Shown: positions 43,048-51,360 of the stretch, piece by piece
Position numbering within the stretch: position 1 is the stretch's first letter
Layout of the letters: the number at the start of each line of letters is the position of its first letter
From: Sphingomonas_R arantia
GTDB taxonomy: Bacteria > Pseudomonadota > Alphaproteobacteria > Sphingomonadales > Sphingomonadaceae
Assembly: GCF_042682045.1 (NCBI RefSeq)
Contig: NZ_JBHUGS010000003.1
Location: 1-64,000 of the forward strand
Length of the DNA stretch: 64,000 nucleotides
Direction of reading: 5' to 3'
The notes under the pieces: model-generated
What the model was told of the DNA's origin: nothing
Seen by the model: the letters and a program-made list of their open reading frames with translations, nothing else
The model's database searches: none
Position numbers and translations under genes: made by a program

Positions 43048-44306
43048 CGGTCGCACTCCCCGAACACGATGTCGGCGGCACCCAGCACGGCGGTGGTGTC
43101 CGCCAGCATATGCCCCTTCATCATGAAATCCATCGCCTGCAGATGGCTGAACGCGGTCGGCCGGATCTTGCAGCGGTAGGGCTTGTTCGTCCCGTCGGCG
43201 ACCAGATACACGCCGAACTCGCCCTTCGGGCTCTCGGTCGCGACATAGACCTCGCCCGCCGGCACGTGGAAACCTTCGGTATAGAGCTTGAAGTGATGGA
43301 TCATCGCTTCCATCGACTGCTTCATGTCGGCGCGCTTGGGCGGCACGACCTTGCGATCGAGCGAGGCGATCGGCCCCTCCGGCATCTGCGCCAGGCACTG
43401 CTTGATGATGCGCAGCGACTGCCGCACTTCCTCGACCCGCACCATGAACCGATCGTAGCAATCGCCGCGCGTGCCCACCGGCACGTCGAATTCCATGCGG
43501 TCGTACACGTCGTAGGGCTGCGACTTGCGCAGGTCCCACGGAATGCCCGCCGCACGGATCATCGGCCCGGAAAAGCCCCACGCGATCGCGTCGTCGCGGC
43601 TGACGGTGCCGATGTCGACGTTGCGCTGCTTGAAGATGCGGTTGTCCGCGACGAGGCTGATCGCGTCCTCGAACAGCTTGGGGAAACGGTCGTCGACCCA
43701 GTCGCCGATGTCGGTCAGCAGCTTCAGCGGCACGTCCTGATGCACGCCGCCGGGGCGGAAGAACGCGGCGTGCATGCGCGCGCCCGACGCGCGCTCGTAA
43801 AAGCCCATCGTGTCTTCGCGCAGCTCGAACAGCCACAGGTTCGGCGTCATCGCGCCGACATCCATCACATGCGAACCAAGGTTCAGCATGTGATTCATGA
43901 CACGCGTGATCTCGGCGAACAGCACGCGCAGATACTGCGCACGCAGCGGCACTTCGAGCCCGAGCAGCTTCTCGACGGCGAGCACATAGCTGTGCTCCAT
44001 GCACATCGGCGAGCAGTAGTCGAGCCGGTCGAAATAGGGCAGCGCCTGGAGATAGGTCTTGTACTCGATCAACTTCTCGGTGCCGCGGTGGAGCAGGCCG
44101 ACATGCGGATCGACGCGCTCGACGATCTCGCCGTCCAGCTCCATCACGAGGCGCAACACGCCGTGCGCGGCCGGATGCTGCGGGCCGAAGTTGATCGTGT
44201 AGTTCTGGATCTCGACGTCGCCGACGCTCGGGTCGGCCGAGGTGATCAATTCCGCCAGCGTTTCGGGCGTCTCTTCGCGGTGCGGAATGTCGATGTGGTC
44301 CATCAT
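43044..44306 (-). CDS. nuoD: NADH-quinone oxidoreductase subunit D
   Basis: 420-residue subunit of complex I forming part of the quinone-binding site. NFGPQHPAAHGVLRLVMELDGE, VDPHVGLLHRGTEKLIEYKTYLQALPYFDRLDYCSPM and the terminal ADIVFGECDR are hallmark segments. It overlaps nuoC by 4 bp. Two adjacent start codons are possible (44306 and 44303). Confidence 0.96.
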   Translation of the reverse strand: MMDHIDIPHREETPETLAELITSADPSVGDVEIQNYTINFGPQHPAAHGVLRLVMELDGEIVERVDPHVGLLHRGTEKLIEYKTYLQALPYFDRLDYCSPMCMEHSYVLAVEKLLGLEVPLRAQYLRVLFAEITRVMNHMLNLGSHVMDVGAMTPNLWLFELREDTMGFYERASGARMHAAFFRPGGVHQDVPLKLLTDIGDWVDDRFPKLFEDAISLVADNRIFKQRNVDIGTVSRDDAIAWGFSGPMIRAAGIPWDLRKSQPYDVYDRMEFDVPVGTRGDCYDRFMVRVEEVRQSLRIIKQCLAQMPEGPIASLDRKVVPPKRADMKQSMEAMIHHFKLYTEGFHVPAGEVYVATESPKGEFGVYLVADGTNKPYRCKIRPTAFSHLQAMDFMMKGHMLADTTAVLGAADIVFGECDR

Positions 44307-44965
44307 CTCTTCACCTCGTCGGCCTTCAACGGCGTCGGCGCACCCTTGGCTTCGGGCACCTTCTCGTCACCGGGCAGCACATAGGAGCCGCCCTCCCACG
44401 GGCTGGTGAAATCGAAGCTGCGGAAGTCCTGCGCCAGCTTCACCGGCTCATAGACGACGCGCTTCTCTTCCTCGGAATAGCGCAGCTCGACATAGCCGGT
44501 CTGCGGGAAATCCTTGCGCAACGGATGGCCGCGAAACCCGTAGTCGGTCAGGATCCGGCGCAGATCGGGATTGCCCGAGAACAGCACGCCGTACAGGTCG
44601 AACACTTCGCGCTCCAGCCATCCGGCGACGGGCCACAACCCGGTCAGCGACGGCACCGGCTTGCGGTCGTCGGTCTGGACATGCACGCGGATGCGGTGGT
44701 TGCGCGTCAGCGACAACAGGCAATAGACGACCTCGAACCGCTCTTCACGCTCCGGATAGTCGACGCCGGCGATCTCCATCAGCTGCTGATACTGCATCTG
44801 CCCGCGCAGCGTCCGCATGACATCGACCAGTGCCTCGCGCCGGACGTGCAGCGCGATCTCGCCGACCGCCTCGACAACGTGGACCAGCTTGTCACCCAGC
44901 GCCAGCCGCGCCTCGTCGGCGATGCCGTCGTTCGCGGTGTAGCGCGGATAGGTGAGGCCGCTCAT
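44303..44965 (-). CDS. nuoC: NADH-quinone oxidoreductase subunit C
   Basis: 220-residue 30-kDa-type subunit of complex I. The family signature REVFDLYGVLFSGNPDLRRILTDYGFRGHPLRKDFP is intact. The C-terminal tail (about 195-220) is variable, Pro/Lys-rich. It is a separate gene from nuoD (not the fused NuoCD of E. coli) and overlaps nuoB by 4 bp. Confidence 0.96.
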   Translation of the reverse strand: MSGLTYPRYTANDGIADEARLALGDKLVHVVEAVGEIALHVRREALVDVMRTLRGQMQYQQLMEIAGVDYPEREERFEVVYCLLSLTRNHRIRVHVQTDDRKPVPSLTGLWPVAGWLEREVFDLYGVLFSGNPDLRRILTDYGFRGHPLRKDFPQTGYVELRYSEEEKRVVYEPVKLAQDFRSFDFTSPWEGGSYVLPGDEKVPEAKGAPTPLKADEVKR

Positions 44966-45504
44966 CGTTCGATCGTCCCGGCGCGCCGGATCTTACGCTG
45001 CAACTGCATGATGCCGTAGAGCAGCGCTTCGGCGGTCGGCGGGCACCCGGGCACATAGATGTCGACCGGCACGATCCGGTCGCATCCGCGCACGACGGAA
45101 TAGCTGTAATGATAATAGCCGCCGCCATTGGCACAGCTGCCCATCGAGATGACGTAGCGCGGCTCCGACATCTGATCGTAGACGCGGCGCAGCGCGGGGG
45201 CCATCTTGTTGCAGAGCGTGCCGGCCACGATCATCACGTCCGACTGGCGCGGTGACGCGCGCGGTGCGGCACCGAACCGCTCCAGGTCGTAGCGCGGCAT
45301 GTTCACGTGGATCATCTCGACCGCGCAGCACGCGAGACCGAACGTCATCCACCACAGCGAACCCGTCCGGGCCCAGGTAAACAGGTCCTCGGTGGAGGTG
45401 ACCAGGAAACCCTTGTCCTGCACTTCGGCGGACATGTCATCGAAGAAGGCGCGATCCGGCTCCGTTCCGGGAGCGGGGATCGTGCGTGCGAGTTCTACTC
45501 CCAA
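44962..45504 (-). CDS. nuoB: NADH-quinone oxidoreductase subunit B
   Basis: 180-residue subunit of complex I carrying cluster N2, which reduces quinone. The tandem Cys motif FGLACCAVEMIH, GTLCNKMAP, MGSCANGGGYYHYSYSVVRG and PGCPPTAEALLYG provide the ligands. It overlaps nuoA by 10 bp. Confidence 0.97.
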   Translation of the reverse strand: MGVELARTIPAPGTEPDRAFFDDMSAEVQDKGFLVTSTEDLFTWARTGSLWWMTFGLACCAVEMIHVNMPRYDLERFGAAPRASPRQSDVMIVAGTLCNKMAPALRRVYDQMSEPRYVISMGSCANGGGYYHYSYSVVRGCDRIVPVDIYVPGCPPTAEALLYGIMQLQRKIRRAGTIER

Positions 45505-45872
45505 TCGAGTGCTCCCTTCTTCCAGGCATAGGCATAGCCCAGCCCCAGTTCGGCCAGGAAGATCATCATCGCCGCCCAGCCTGCAAAACCGATACCGCCC
45601 AGCGCCACGGCCCAGGGGAACAGGAACGCCGCCTCCAGGTCGAAGATGATGAACAGGATCGCGACCAGGTAGAACCGCACGTCGAACTGCGACCGGCTAT
45701 CCTCGAACGCGGGGAAGCCGCATTCATATTCGGCGAGCTTGTCGGCATAGGGTTTCGACGCGCCCGTGAACTTCCCCACGATCATCGGCAACAGCACGAA
45801 TGCCGTCGACAGCGCCATCGCGACGCCCAGGAACAACAGGATCGGCAAGTAGCCGCCGGCGACGGACGCCAT
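45495..45872 (-). CDS. nuoA: NADH-quinone oxidoreductase subunit A
   Basis: 125-residue, three-helix membrane subunit of complex I and first gene of the operon. KLAEYECGFPAFEDSRSQFDVRFYLVAILFIIFDLEAAFLFPWAV is the family signature (short loop Cys plus helix 2). The ATG at 45872 (MASVAGGYLP) with GGAG upstream is chosen; the frame is open 17 codons further. The nuo promoter should lie in the next about 100 bp. Confidence 0.95.
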   Translation of the reverse strand: MASVAGGYLPILLFLGVAMALSTAFVLLPMIVGKFTGASKPYADKLAEYECGFPAFEDSRSQFDVRFYLVAILFIIFDLEAAFLFPWAVALGGIGFAGWAAMMIFLAELGLGYAYAWKKGALDWE

Positions 45873-46012
45873 GAAACTTCTCCGGTGACGTCCCGTGAAC
45901 CGAGCCATCTTCAGGGTGAGCACTTAAACTTCGCAGGTGCGGTAGGCAAGGATGGGGCGGGTGAGAATGACTCGCAACCGCTAGGGCATTTCGACCCGAC
46001 GAACTGCTTTGG

Positions 46013-46035
46013 CCCTCTCCCCTCCGGGGAGAGGG
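46013..46035. repeat. CCCCTCTCC-family hairpin upstream of nuoA
   Basis: Perfect 10-bp arms (CCCTCTCCCC 46013-46022 / GGGGAGAGGG 46026-46035) with a 3-base loop. It lies between the inositol-phosphatase-type gene and nuoA (both minus strand), so it could terminate read-through into nuo. Same family as the hairpins at 19.44, 46.92, 60.45 and 62.30 kb. Confidence 0.75.
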
Positions 46036-46085
46036 TTGGGAGAGGGGAGCAACGCCAAAGACTTGGCGCACCCCCCCAAAGAACC

Positions 46086-46901
46086 TCAGACCCGCAAAGC
46101 CCCGGCAATCAATTTGTGCAGCCGCGAATGCAGACCATCACTTGCCGCGATATACTCGTTGCGCTCCATCACCCGCTCGCCACCGCGGAAATCGGTCACG
46201 AACCCGCCCGCCTCGCGGACGAGCAGGATGCCCGCCGCCACGTCCCACGGCTGCAGGTCGCTTTCCCAGAATGCGTCGAACCGCCCCGCCGCGACCCATG
46301 CCAGATCGAGCGACGCCGCACCGAACCGGCGGATGCCCGCCACTTCCGGCCCGACCGCATCGTAGATCTTGCGCCACTGCGCGAAATCGCCGTGCCCCGC
46401 GAACGGAATGCCCGTCGCGATCAGCGACTCGGTCAGGTCGCGCCGGCTCGACACGCGCAGCCGGCGGTCCTGCAACCACGCGCCGCGGCCCTTCTCGGCC
46501 CAAAAACTCTCGTCGGTCAGCGGCTGGTACACCAGCCCCTGCGTGATCTCGGTCCGGCCGCCCGGCTTGGGCTCCTCAACCGCGATCGAGATCGCGAAAT
46601 GCGGCAGGCCGTGGAGGAAGTTCGTCGTCCCATCGAGCGGATCGACGATCCAGCGCGGCTTGGTCGGGTCGCCCTCGACGACCCCGCCCTCCTCGCCCAG
46701 GAAACCCCAGTCGGGCCGCGCGCGCTTCAGTTCCTCGTACAGCGTCTGTTCCGCCTGCCGGTCGGCCTGGCTGACGAAATCGGCCGGGCCCTTGCGGCTG
46801 ACCTGCAATTGCTGCGTCTCGTTGAAATCGCGACGCAAACGGGGTGCCGCCTTGCGCGCCGCGCGTTCCATGACGGTGATGAGGCCGGACTGGGCTGCCA
46901 T
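46086..46901 (-). CDS. suhB: Inositol monophosphatase family protein (SuhB-like)
   Basis: 271-residue Mg2+-dependent phosphatase of the inositol monophosphatase family. Metal-binding motifs are GEEGG, WIVDPLDGTTNFLHGLPHFAISIA and the second-site WDVAAGILLVREAGG. The ATG at 46901 is chosen because the upstream extension reads through a repeat hairpin. Substrates in such bacteria include myo-inositol-1-phosphate and related compounds; a SuhB-like role with ribosomal RNA transcription is possible by analogy only. Confidence 0.85.
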   Translation of the reverse strand: MAAQSGLITVMERAARKAAPRLRRDFNETQQLQVSRKGPADFVSQADRQAEQTLYEELKRARPDWGFLGEEGGVVEGDPTKPRWIVDPLDGTTNFLHGLPHFAISIAVEEPKPGGRTEITQGLVYQPLTDESFWAEKGRGAWLQDRRLRVSSRRDLTESLIATGIPFAGHGDFAQWRKIYDAVGPEVAGIRRFGAASLDLAWVAAGRFDAFWESDLQPWDVAAGILLVREAGGFVTDFRGGERVMERNEYIAASDGLHSRLHKLIAGALRV

Positions 46902-46914
46902 AAATCTACTTTCC

Positions 46915-46936
46915 CCCCTCCCTTTCAAGGGAGGGG
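46915..46936. repeat. CCCCTCCCTT hairpin between efp and the suhB-like gene
   Basis: Arms CCCCTCCCTT (46915-46924) and AAGGGAGGGG (46927-46936) with a 2-base loop. An almost identical hairpin is at 62300-62323. It lies in the spacer downstream of efp on the minus strand, a terminator-like place. Confidence 0.75.
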
Positions 46937-47003
46937 TCGGGGGTGGGTACACGCGCTCGGTAGGTCGTGGCCGCGCAGTCGCGACGCACTCCTACTCTCC
47001 AAA

Positions 47004-47567
47004 TCAGTCGGCGCGCTTCACATAGGTCTGTTCGTACACGTCGACCACGATCCGCGTGCCTGCGCCGATATGCGGCGGCACCATCACGCGCACGCCGTTC
47101 TCCAGCACCGCGGGCTTGTAGGACGACGACGCCGTCTGCCCCTTCACCACCGCGTCGGCCGAAACGATCATCGCCTCCACCGTGTCGGGCAGCTGGACCG
47201 AGATCGGCCGCTCGTCATACAACTCCATTACCACGTCCATGCCGTCCTGCAGGAACGCCGACGCATCGCCCAGGATGCCGCGATCGAGCTGCACCTGATC
47301 GTAGTTCAGCTTGTCCATGAACGTCAGCGCGTCGCCGTCGGCGAACAGGAACTGGAAATCCTTGGTGTCGAGCCGGACCTTCTCGACCGTTTCGGCCGAC
47401 CGGAACCGCACGTTGTTCTTGCGCCCGTCGATCAGGTTCTTCAGCTCGACCTGCATATAAGCCCCGCCCTTGCCGGGCTGCGTATGCTGGATCTTGACCG
47501 CGCGCCAAAGCCCGCCGTCATATTCGATGATGTTGCCGGGACGGATGTCCACGCCGCTGATCTTCAC
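47004..47567 (-). CDS. efp: Elongation factor P
   Basis: 187-residue translation factor that rescues ribosomes stalled at polyproline. The domain I loop carries the modifiable Lys in TQPGKGGAYMQVELKNL. YMDKLNY-like FMDKLNYDQVQLDR and a C-terminal GTRIVVDVYEQTYVKRAD are typical. The start is a GTG at 47567 (VKISGVDIRPGN); no in-frame ATG is near it and the upstream frame is unrelated. Confidence 0.95.
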   Translation of the reverse strand: MKISGVDIRPGNIIEYDGGLWRAVKIQHTQPGKGGAYMQVELKNLIDGRKNNVRFRSAETVEKVRLDTKDFQFLFADGDALTFMDKLNYDQVQLDRGILGDASAFLQDGMDVVMELYDERPISVQLPDTVEAMIVSADAVVKGQTASSSYKPAVLENGVRVMVPPHIGAGTRIVVDVYEQTYVKRAD

Positions 47568-47645
47568 GGGGGCCTCGCTTGATGATGGGAAAGAGCAGCC
47601 GCGGCGTCTAGCCGACCCTGGCCCCGCGCTCAAGCGGCGCCGTGG

Positions 47646-48236
47646 TCATGCCGCGGGCGGATTGGCCAGGACGCGGTACGGATCGATTGGTCGGCCGCCG
47701 TGCCACGGCTCGTCCGCGCCCATCAGCCGGATCTCGAAATGCAGATGCGGCCCCGCCGGGCTGGCGTTGCCCGAGAAACCCACCGTCCCGATCGACGAAC
47801 CGCGCGCCAGCCGCTGCCCCTCCGCCAGCCCGGGGGCATAGCCGTCGAGGTGCGCATAATAATAGATCCAGCGCCGGTCCGGCGACCGGATATAGACGGT
47901 GTGGCCACCCGCCGCGCTCTCGAAGATCTTCTCGACCTGCCCCGCCGCCGCCGCGACCACCGGCGTTCCTGTCGGCGCCATGATGTCGAGCGCGCCGTGC
48001 GCATGCCCTTCGCGCGCATCGCCGAACGTATCGGTCAGCTGCTCCGGCCGCACGCCCGCCACCGGGATCGCCAGCCCGGTCGGCGCGATCGTGATCTCGC
48101 CCTGCACGGCATCGTCGGTCGTGGCGGTCGCCGGCGCAGGGGTATCCGCCGGCCGATCCACGAACCGCACCATCGACACGATCGCAATTACCGCCAGCAC
48201 CAGAATGGCGACGATCGCCTTACCGAACCTGTTCAA
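47646..48236 (-). CDS. M23 (LytM-type) peptidase, membrane-anchored
   Basis: 196-residue envelope peptidase with one N-terminal transmembrane helix (about 8-25, AIVAILVLAVIAIVSMV) and a LytM domain. The metal ligands are visible: GHAHGALDIMAPTGTPV (HxxxD) and the HLHFEI motif. Such proteins cut peptidoglycan peptide cross-links. The start is a TTG at 48236, preferred to the TTG two codons earlier because GGGGAG lies 6 bp upstream of it. It follows in the same direction as the L,D-transpeptidase. Confidence 0.88.
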   Translation of the reverse strand: MNRFGKAIVAILVLAVIAIVSMVRFVDRPADTPAPATATTDDAVQGEITIAPTGLAIPVAGVRPEQLTDTFGDAREGHAHGALDIMAPTGTPVVAAAAGQVEKIFESAAGGHTVYIRSPDRRWIYYYAHLDGYAPGLAEGQRLARGSSIGTVGFSGNASPAGPHLHFEIRLMGADEPWHGGRPIDPYRVLANPPAA

Positions 48237-48256
48237 TACCAACTCCCCTCACAGTT

Positions 48257-48274
48257 CCCCGGCGAAGGCCGGGG
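48257..48274. repeat. GTTCCCCGGCG palindrome
   Basis: CCCCGGC-GAAG-GCCGGGG palindrome between the M23 peptidase and the L,D-transpeptidase. It is one copy of a family also seen at 168-185 and 49992-50058. Confidence 0.75.
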
Positions 48275-48309
48275 CCTGGATGAACCTTCACCACCCAGGC
48301 CCATCACCC

Positions 48310-49335
48310 TCAAGCCTGGAAATGCGCCGGCGTCCCTGGCTTCACCATCAGCGACAGCCGCGCCGCATCCCAGTTGGTCAGCCGGATACAGCCATGGCTT
48401 TCCGCCCGCCCGATCGTCTCCGGGCTCGGCGTGCCGTGGATCCCGTAATGCGGCTTCGACAGGTCCAGCCAGATCACGCCCACCGGCCCGTTCGGCCCGG
48501 GCGGCAGCAGCGCCTTCTTGTCGCTGTCGTCCGCGTCCCAGAACAAAGTCGGGTTATAGTGGAACGGCGGATTGTACGCCGCACCCTGCACCTTCCAGTC
48601 GCCCAGCGGCAACGGGTCATGCTCGCTCCCCATCGTCGCCGGGAATTGCGCGAGCAGCTTGTCGTTCTCGCCGTAGACCTTGAGCACGCCTTCCGACTTG
48701 TCGACCACGATCCGCTTGGCCTGCGGCTGGTTCGCGCTGACGTTCAGGTCGGACAGCGTCTGGCGCCATTCCGGCTTCAGCTTCGGATCATAATCGCGCG
48801 ACGACGGCAGGACGTTCGGGAAGCGCAGCTTGGCCCCCGGCGCGATCCGCCCGCCCGGGTTCAGCGCCGCCAGCGTGGCCGGCGTGGTGTGAAACTTCTC
48901 GGCCAGCTTCTCCATCGCGTTGGCATATCCCATCGCGGGCAGCTTCGCCTGATCGGCCGGCTCCTTCGGCAACGGCCCCTGATAGGGCCCTGCAGCGTCC
49001 GCCTGGCTCAGCGCCAGCACGCGCACCGGCCGCACCGCGCGATACGGGTACAGCGCCTTCAGAGTCGCCTGGTCGACCTTGCCGGTCCGCGGCAGGTTGC
49101 GCGCGCCCTGGAACCCGGACAGCGCATTCTTGAACGACATGCCGCCCTTCCCGTCGATCACGCCCGGTCCGAAGCCCAGATAGTCGAGCAGGACCTGCAC
49201 ATGCAGCACCGTCATATCGATCCCGGCGGCGGGCTTATTCGCGGCCGCGGGCGGCGTTTGCGCCCCGGTTTGGGCAAATGTCAGCCCGGCCGTGCACAGA
49301 CCGAGCCCAGCGAAGGCAACCAACGATTTCTTCAT
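48310..49335 (-). CDS. L,D-transpeptidase (YkuD family)
   Basis: 341-residue periplasmic enzyme with signal peptide (MKKSLVAFAGLGLCTAGLTFA). Domains in order are a peptidoglycan-binding-like region (about 40-100, VLLDYLGFGPGVIDGKGG), a LysM-like segment (about 145-175, FHTTPATLAALNPGGRI), and the YkuD catalytic domain with the His and nucleophile Cys in HGTPSPETIGRAESHGCIRL. It forms 3-3 cross-links in peptidoglycan or attaches proteins to it. It is divergent from the DUF882 gene (80 bp between starts) and precedes the M23 peptidase. Confidence 0.92.
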   Translation of the reverse strand: MKKSLVAFAGLGLCTAGLTFAQTGAQTPPAAANKPAAGIDMTVLHVQVLLDYLGFGPGVIDGKGGMSFKNALSGFQGARNLPRTGKVDQATLKALYPYRAVRPVRVLALSQADAAGPYQGPLPKEPADQAKLPAMGYANAMEKLAEKFHTTPATLAALNPGGRIAPGAKLRFPNVLPSSRDYDPKLKPEWRQTLSDLNVSANQPQAKRIVVDKSEGVLKVYGENDKLLAQFPATMGSEHDPLPLGDWKVQGAAYNPPFHYNPTLFWDADDSDKKALLPPGPNGPVGVIWLDLSKPHYGIHGTPSPETIGRAESHGCIRLTNWDAARLSLMVKPGTPAHFQA

Positions 49336-49415
49336 GCGTGCACGCCTTTATGGTGAACGGAGGCCGAATCAAACGCAGGGATACGGCAAATCTTTCCGGG
49401 GTGGCCAGGATAATG

Positions 49416-49967
49416 ATGCACATCAACACCGGCCGTCGCGGCCTGATCGGTGGTCTGCTCGCGCTCGGCGGCAGTGCGTTGGTCGCCACGCCGGCGCTAG
49501 CCGATACCCGCGAACGCCGCCTCGCCTTCCGCAACGTCCACACCAACGAACGCGTCGATGCGCGCTACTACGGCCCGACCGGGCTCGATCGTCAGGGGAT
49601 CGCCGAGATCAACCACGGCCTGCGCGACTGGCGCACCGGCCAGACCCACCCGATGGACCGCGATTTGCTCGACCTGCTCGGCGACCTGCGCGACCGGCTC
49701 GGCATCGCCCCGCGTCGCGGGTTCGATCTCATCTCCGGCTACCGCTCGCCCGAAACCAACGGCCGCCTCAAGGAAGCCGGCGGCGCGCACAGCGGCGTCG
49801 CGAGCAAGAGCCAGCACATGCTCGGCAAGGCCAGCGACATCGCCATGCCCGGCGTCCCACTCGCCACGCTCCGCGCCGCCGCCTACTCGATGCGCCGCGG
49901 CGGCGTCGGCTACTACCCCCGCGACGGTTTCGTCCACGTCGACACGGGCCAGCTGCGCACCTGGTAG
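49416..49967 (+). CDS. DUF882 peptidase (MepK-like), Tat-type signal
   Basis: 183-residue exported protein of the DUF882/M15-like family, which includes E. coli MepK, a hydrolase of 3-3 peptidoglycan cross-links. The leader MHINTGRRGLIGGLLALGG carries a twin-arginine-like RR. Zinc-binding elements are seen in ISGYRSPETN, SQHMLGKASDIAM (HxxGxAxD) and FVHVDTG. Two adjacent ATGs (49413 and 49416) are possible; AGGA spacing favours 49416. It is divergent from the L,D-transpeptidase. Confidence 0.85.
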   Translation: MHINTGRRGLIGGLLALGGSALVATPALADTRERRLAFRNVHTNERVDARYYGPTGLDRQGIAEINHGLRDWRTGQTHPMDRDLLDLLGDLRDRLGIAPRRGFDLISGYRSPETNGRLKEAGGAHSGVASKSQHMLGKASDIAMPGVPLATLRAAAYSMRRGGVGYYPRDGFVHVDTGQLRTW

Positions 49968-49991
49968 GACCGCCTACCCCAACAACCTACA

Positions 49992-50130
49992 GTTCCCCGG
50001 CGCAGGCCGGGGCCTAGGTGAAACGGCGGCGGCCGGGCCCCGGCCTCCGCCGGGGAACGGATCGATAAAAACCGCCCATCCCGAGCGCAGTCGAGAAGCC
50101 CACACCACCCCGAGCGCTCCGCTCGAGGCC
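49992..50130. repeat. Inverted GTTCCCCGGCG repeat plus CCGAGCG half-repeat
   Basis: Arms 49992-50013 and 50036-50058 are near-perfect reverse complements (GTTCCCCGGCG... / ...CGCCGGGGAAC). About 20 bp later a single arm of the CCGAGCGCAGTCGAGAAG family follows (50077-50100). This separates the convergent DUF882 and thiE genes. Confidence 0.85.
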
Positions 50131-50139
50131 CAGCGAACC

Positions 50140-50841
50140 TCACCCCTGCCCAAGCACGCCGGCAAAAGCCCGAACCCCAGCCGCGGGCCCATCCGGATGC
50201 CCCCAAACGGCACTGCTCACCGCCAGAAAATCCGCCCCAGCCGCCACCAGCGGCGCAGCATTGTCAGCGGTAATGCCGCCAACCGCCACGCACGGCGTCT
50301 CGAACACCGTCGTCCACCAGCCAAGCAACGCCGGCTCCGCGACATGCTCAACCGTCTTGGTCGTGGTCGGGAAAAACGCCCCGAACGCCACATAGTCCGC
50401 GCCGCGCTCACCCGCCTCCATCGCCAGGTGCCGGCTGTCGTGGCAGGTCACGCCGATCTGCGCCTCCTTGCCGAGCTGTTCGCGCGCATCGCGCGGATCG
50501 CCGTCGTCCTGCCCCAGATGGACGCCGTCCGCCCCCAACCGCTTGGCCAGGCCGATGCTGTCGTTGACGATGAACGCCACCTCCCGCGCGCGGCAGATTT
50601 CCACCAGCGGCCCAGCCAGCGCCGCGATCCGGTGATCGTCGATTCCCTTCAGCCGCAACTGGAACGCCGCCACCGGCCCCGCATCCAGCGCCGCCTCGAG
50701 CTGGGCTGCGAACCCGTCGTCGATCGCAGGCGGGGAGATCAGGTAAAGCTGGCACGCTGGCCGGAACTGCGGTTCGAACTGATCGGCAAAGGCCGGATCC
50801 AGTTTCAGCGCGTCGTCGTCGATTTCGGGAAGGTCGTTCAT
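50140..50841 (-). CDS. thiE: Thiamine-phosphate synthase ThiE
   Basis: 233-residue TIM-barrel enzyme joining HMP-pyrophosphate with the thiazole phosphate. The core motifs are FQLRLKG, FIVNDSIGLAKRLGADGVHLGQDD, GERGADYVAFGAFFPTTTK and VAVGGITADNAAPLVAAGADFLAVSSAVWG. An N-terminal extension of about 30 residues precedes the barrel. It is the last gene of the glycolytic operon; its neighbours suggest co-transcription, not a functional link. Confidence 0.9.
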   Translation of the reverse strand: MNDLPEIDDDALKLDPAFADQFEPQFRPACQLYLISPPAIDDGFAAQLEAALDAGPVAAFQLRLKGIDDHRIAALAGPLVEICRAREVAFIVNDSIGLAKRLGADGVHLGQDDGDPRDAREQLGKEAQIGVTCHDSRHLAMEAGERGADYVAFGAFFPTTTKTVEHVAEPALLGWWTTVFETPCVAVGGITADNAAPLVAAGADFLAVSSAVWGHPDGPAAGVRAFAGVLGQG

Positions 50842-50850
50842 CCCCCGCCC

Positions 50851-51357
50851 CTACCGCAACCCCGCGCCCTGCGGAAGCGTCGCGATCCACGCGCGAAACG
50901 CATCCGGATCGTCCAGCTTGTGCGCCACCGCCTGCACCGCCCGCCCGCGCCGCCCCACGACGGGCTCGGCCAGATCGATCACGATGTTCGGCCAGGCCAT
51001 CAGCGCGAGGTTCACCACCCCCGGCGCCCGCAGCGTCGCCGCCGACCAGTCCGCTCGCAGACCGCCGATCGCCGCGACCGGGATCGCCACCACGCCCAAA
51101 ACGCCGGCCCGCATCGTCAGCACGCCGTCGCGAACCTCCGGCAGCCGCGTCCGGAGCGATACGATCAGCCGCACGATCCACACGACCGCGGCCATACTCA
51201 CCAGCGACAACCCGACCGCGAAGGCCGGCCACCACATCGCGACCAGCGCATGCACCACGCCCATCTCGATCAGCGACAGCACCAGCATCACCCAAAGCAT
51301 CGGCGCGATACTCCGATGACAGGGGAAGGTGACGACCGTGCCACCCGCCCCCGCCAC
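50851..51357 (-). CDS. Membrane protein of unknown function
   Basis: 168-residue protein beginning at a GTG 4 bp after the fba stop. Two adjacent transmembrane helices (about 20-42 and 45-67, LWVMLVLSLIEMGVVHAL and FAVGLSLVSMAAVVWIVRLIV) are followed by a cytoplasmic PH-like segment (TMRAGVLGVVAIPVAAIGGLRADWSAATLRAPGVVNLALMAWPNIVIDL). Not assigned to a named family. It lies between fba and thiE and is probably co-transcribed. Confidence 0.75.
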   Translation of the reverse strand: MAGAGGTVVTFPCHRSIAPMLWVMLVLSLIEMGVVHALVAMWWPAFAVGLSLVSMAAVVWIVRLIVSLRTRLPEVRDGVLTMRAGVLGVVAIPVAAIGGLRADWSAATLRAPGVVNLALMAWPNIVIDLAEPVVGRRGRAVQAVAHKLDDPDAFRAWIATLPQGAGLR

Positions 51358-51360
51358 GGC

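Noticed and set aside
46915..46936. Extended start of the SuhB-like protein through the repeat (MYPPPTPPLKGRG)
   Set aside because: The extension is encoded by a dispersed hairpin repeat; the Met at 46901 begins the family sequence.
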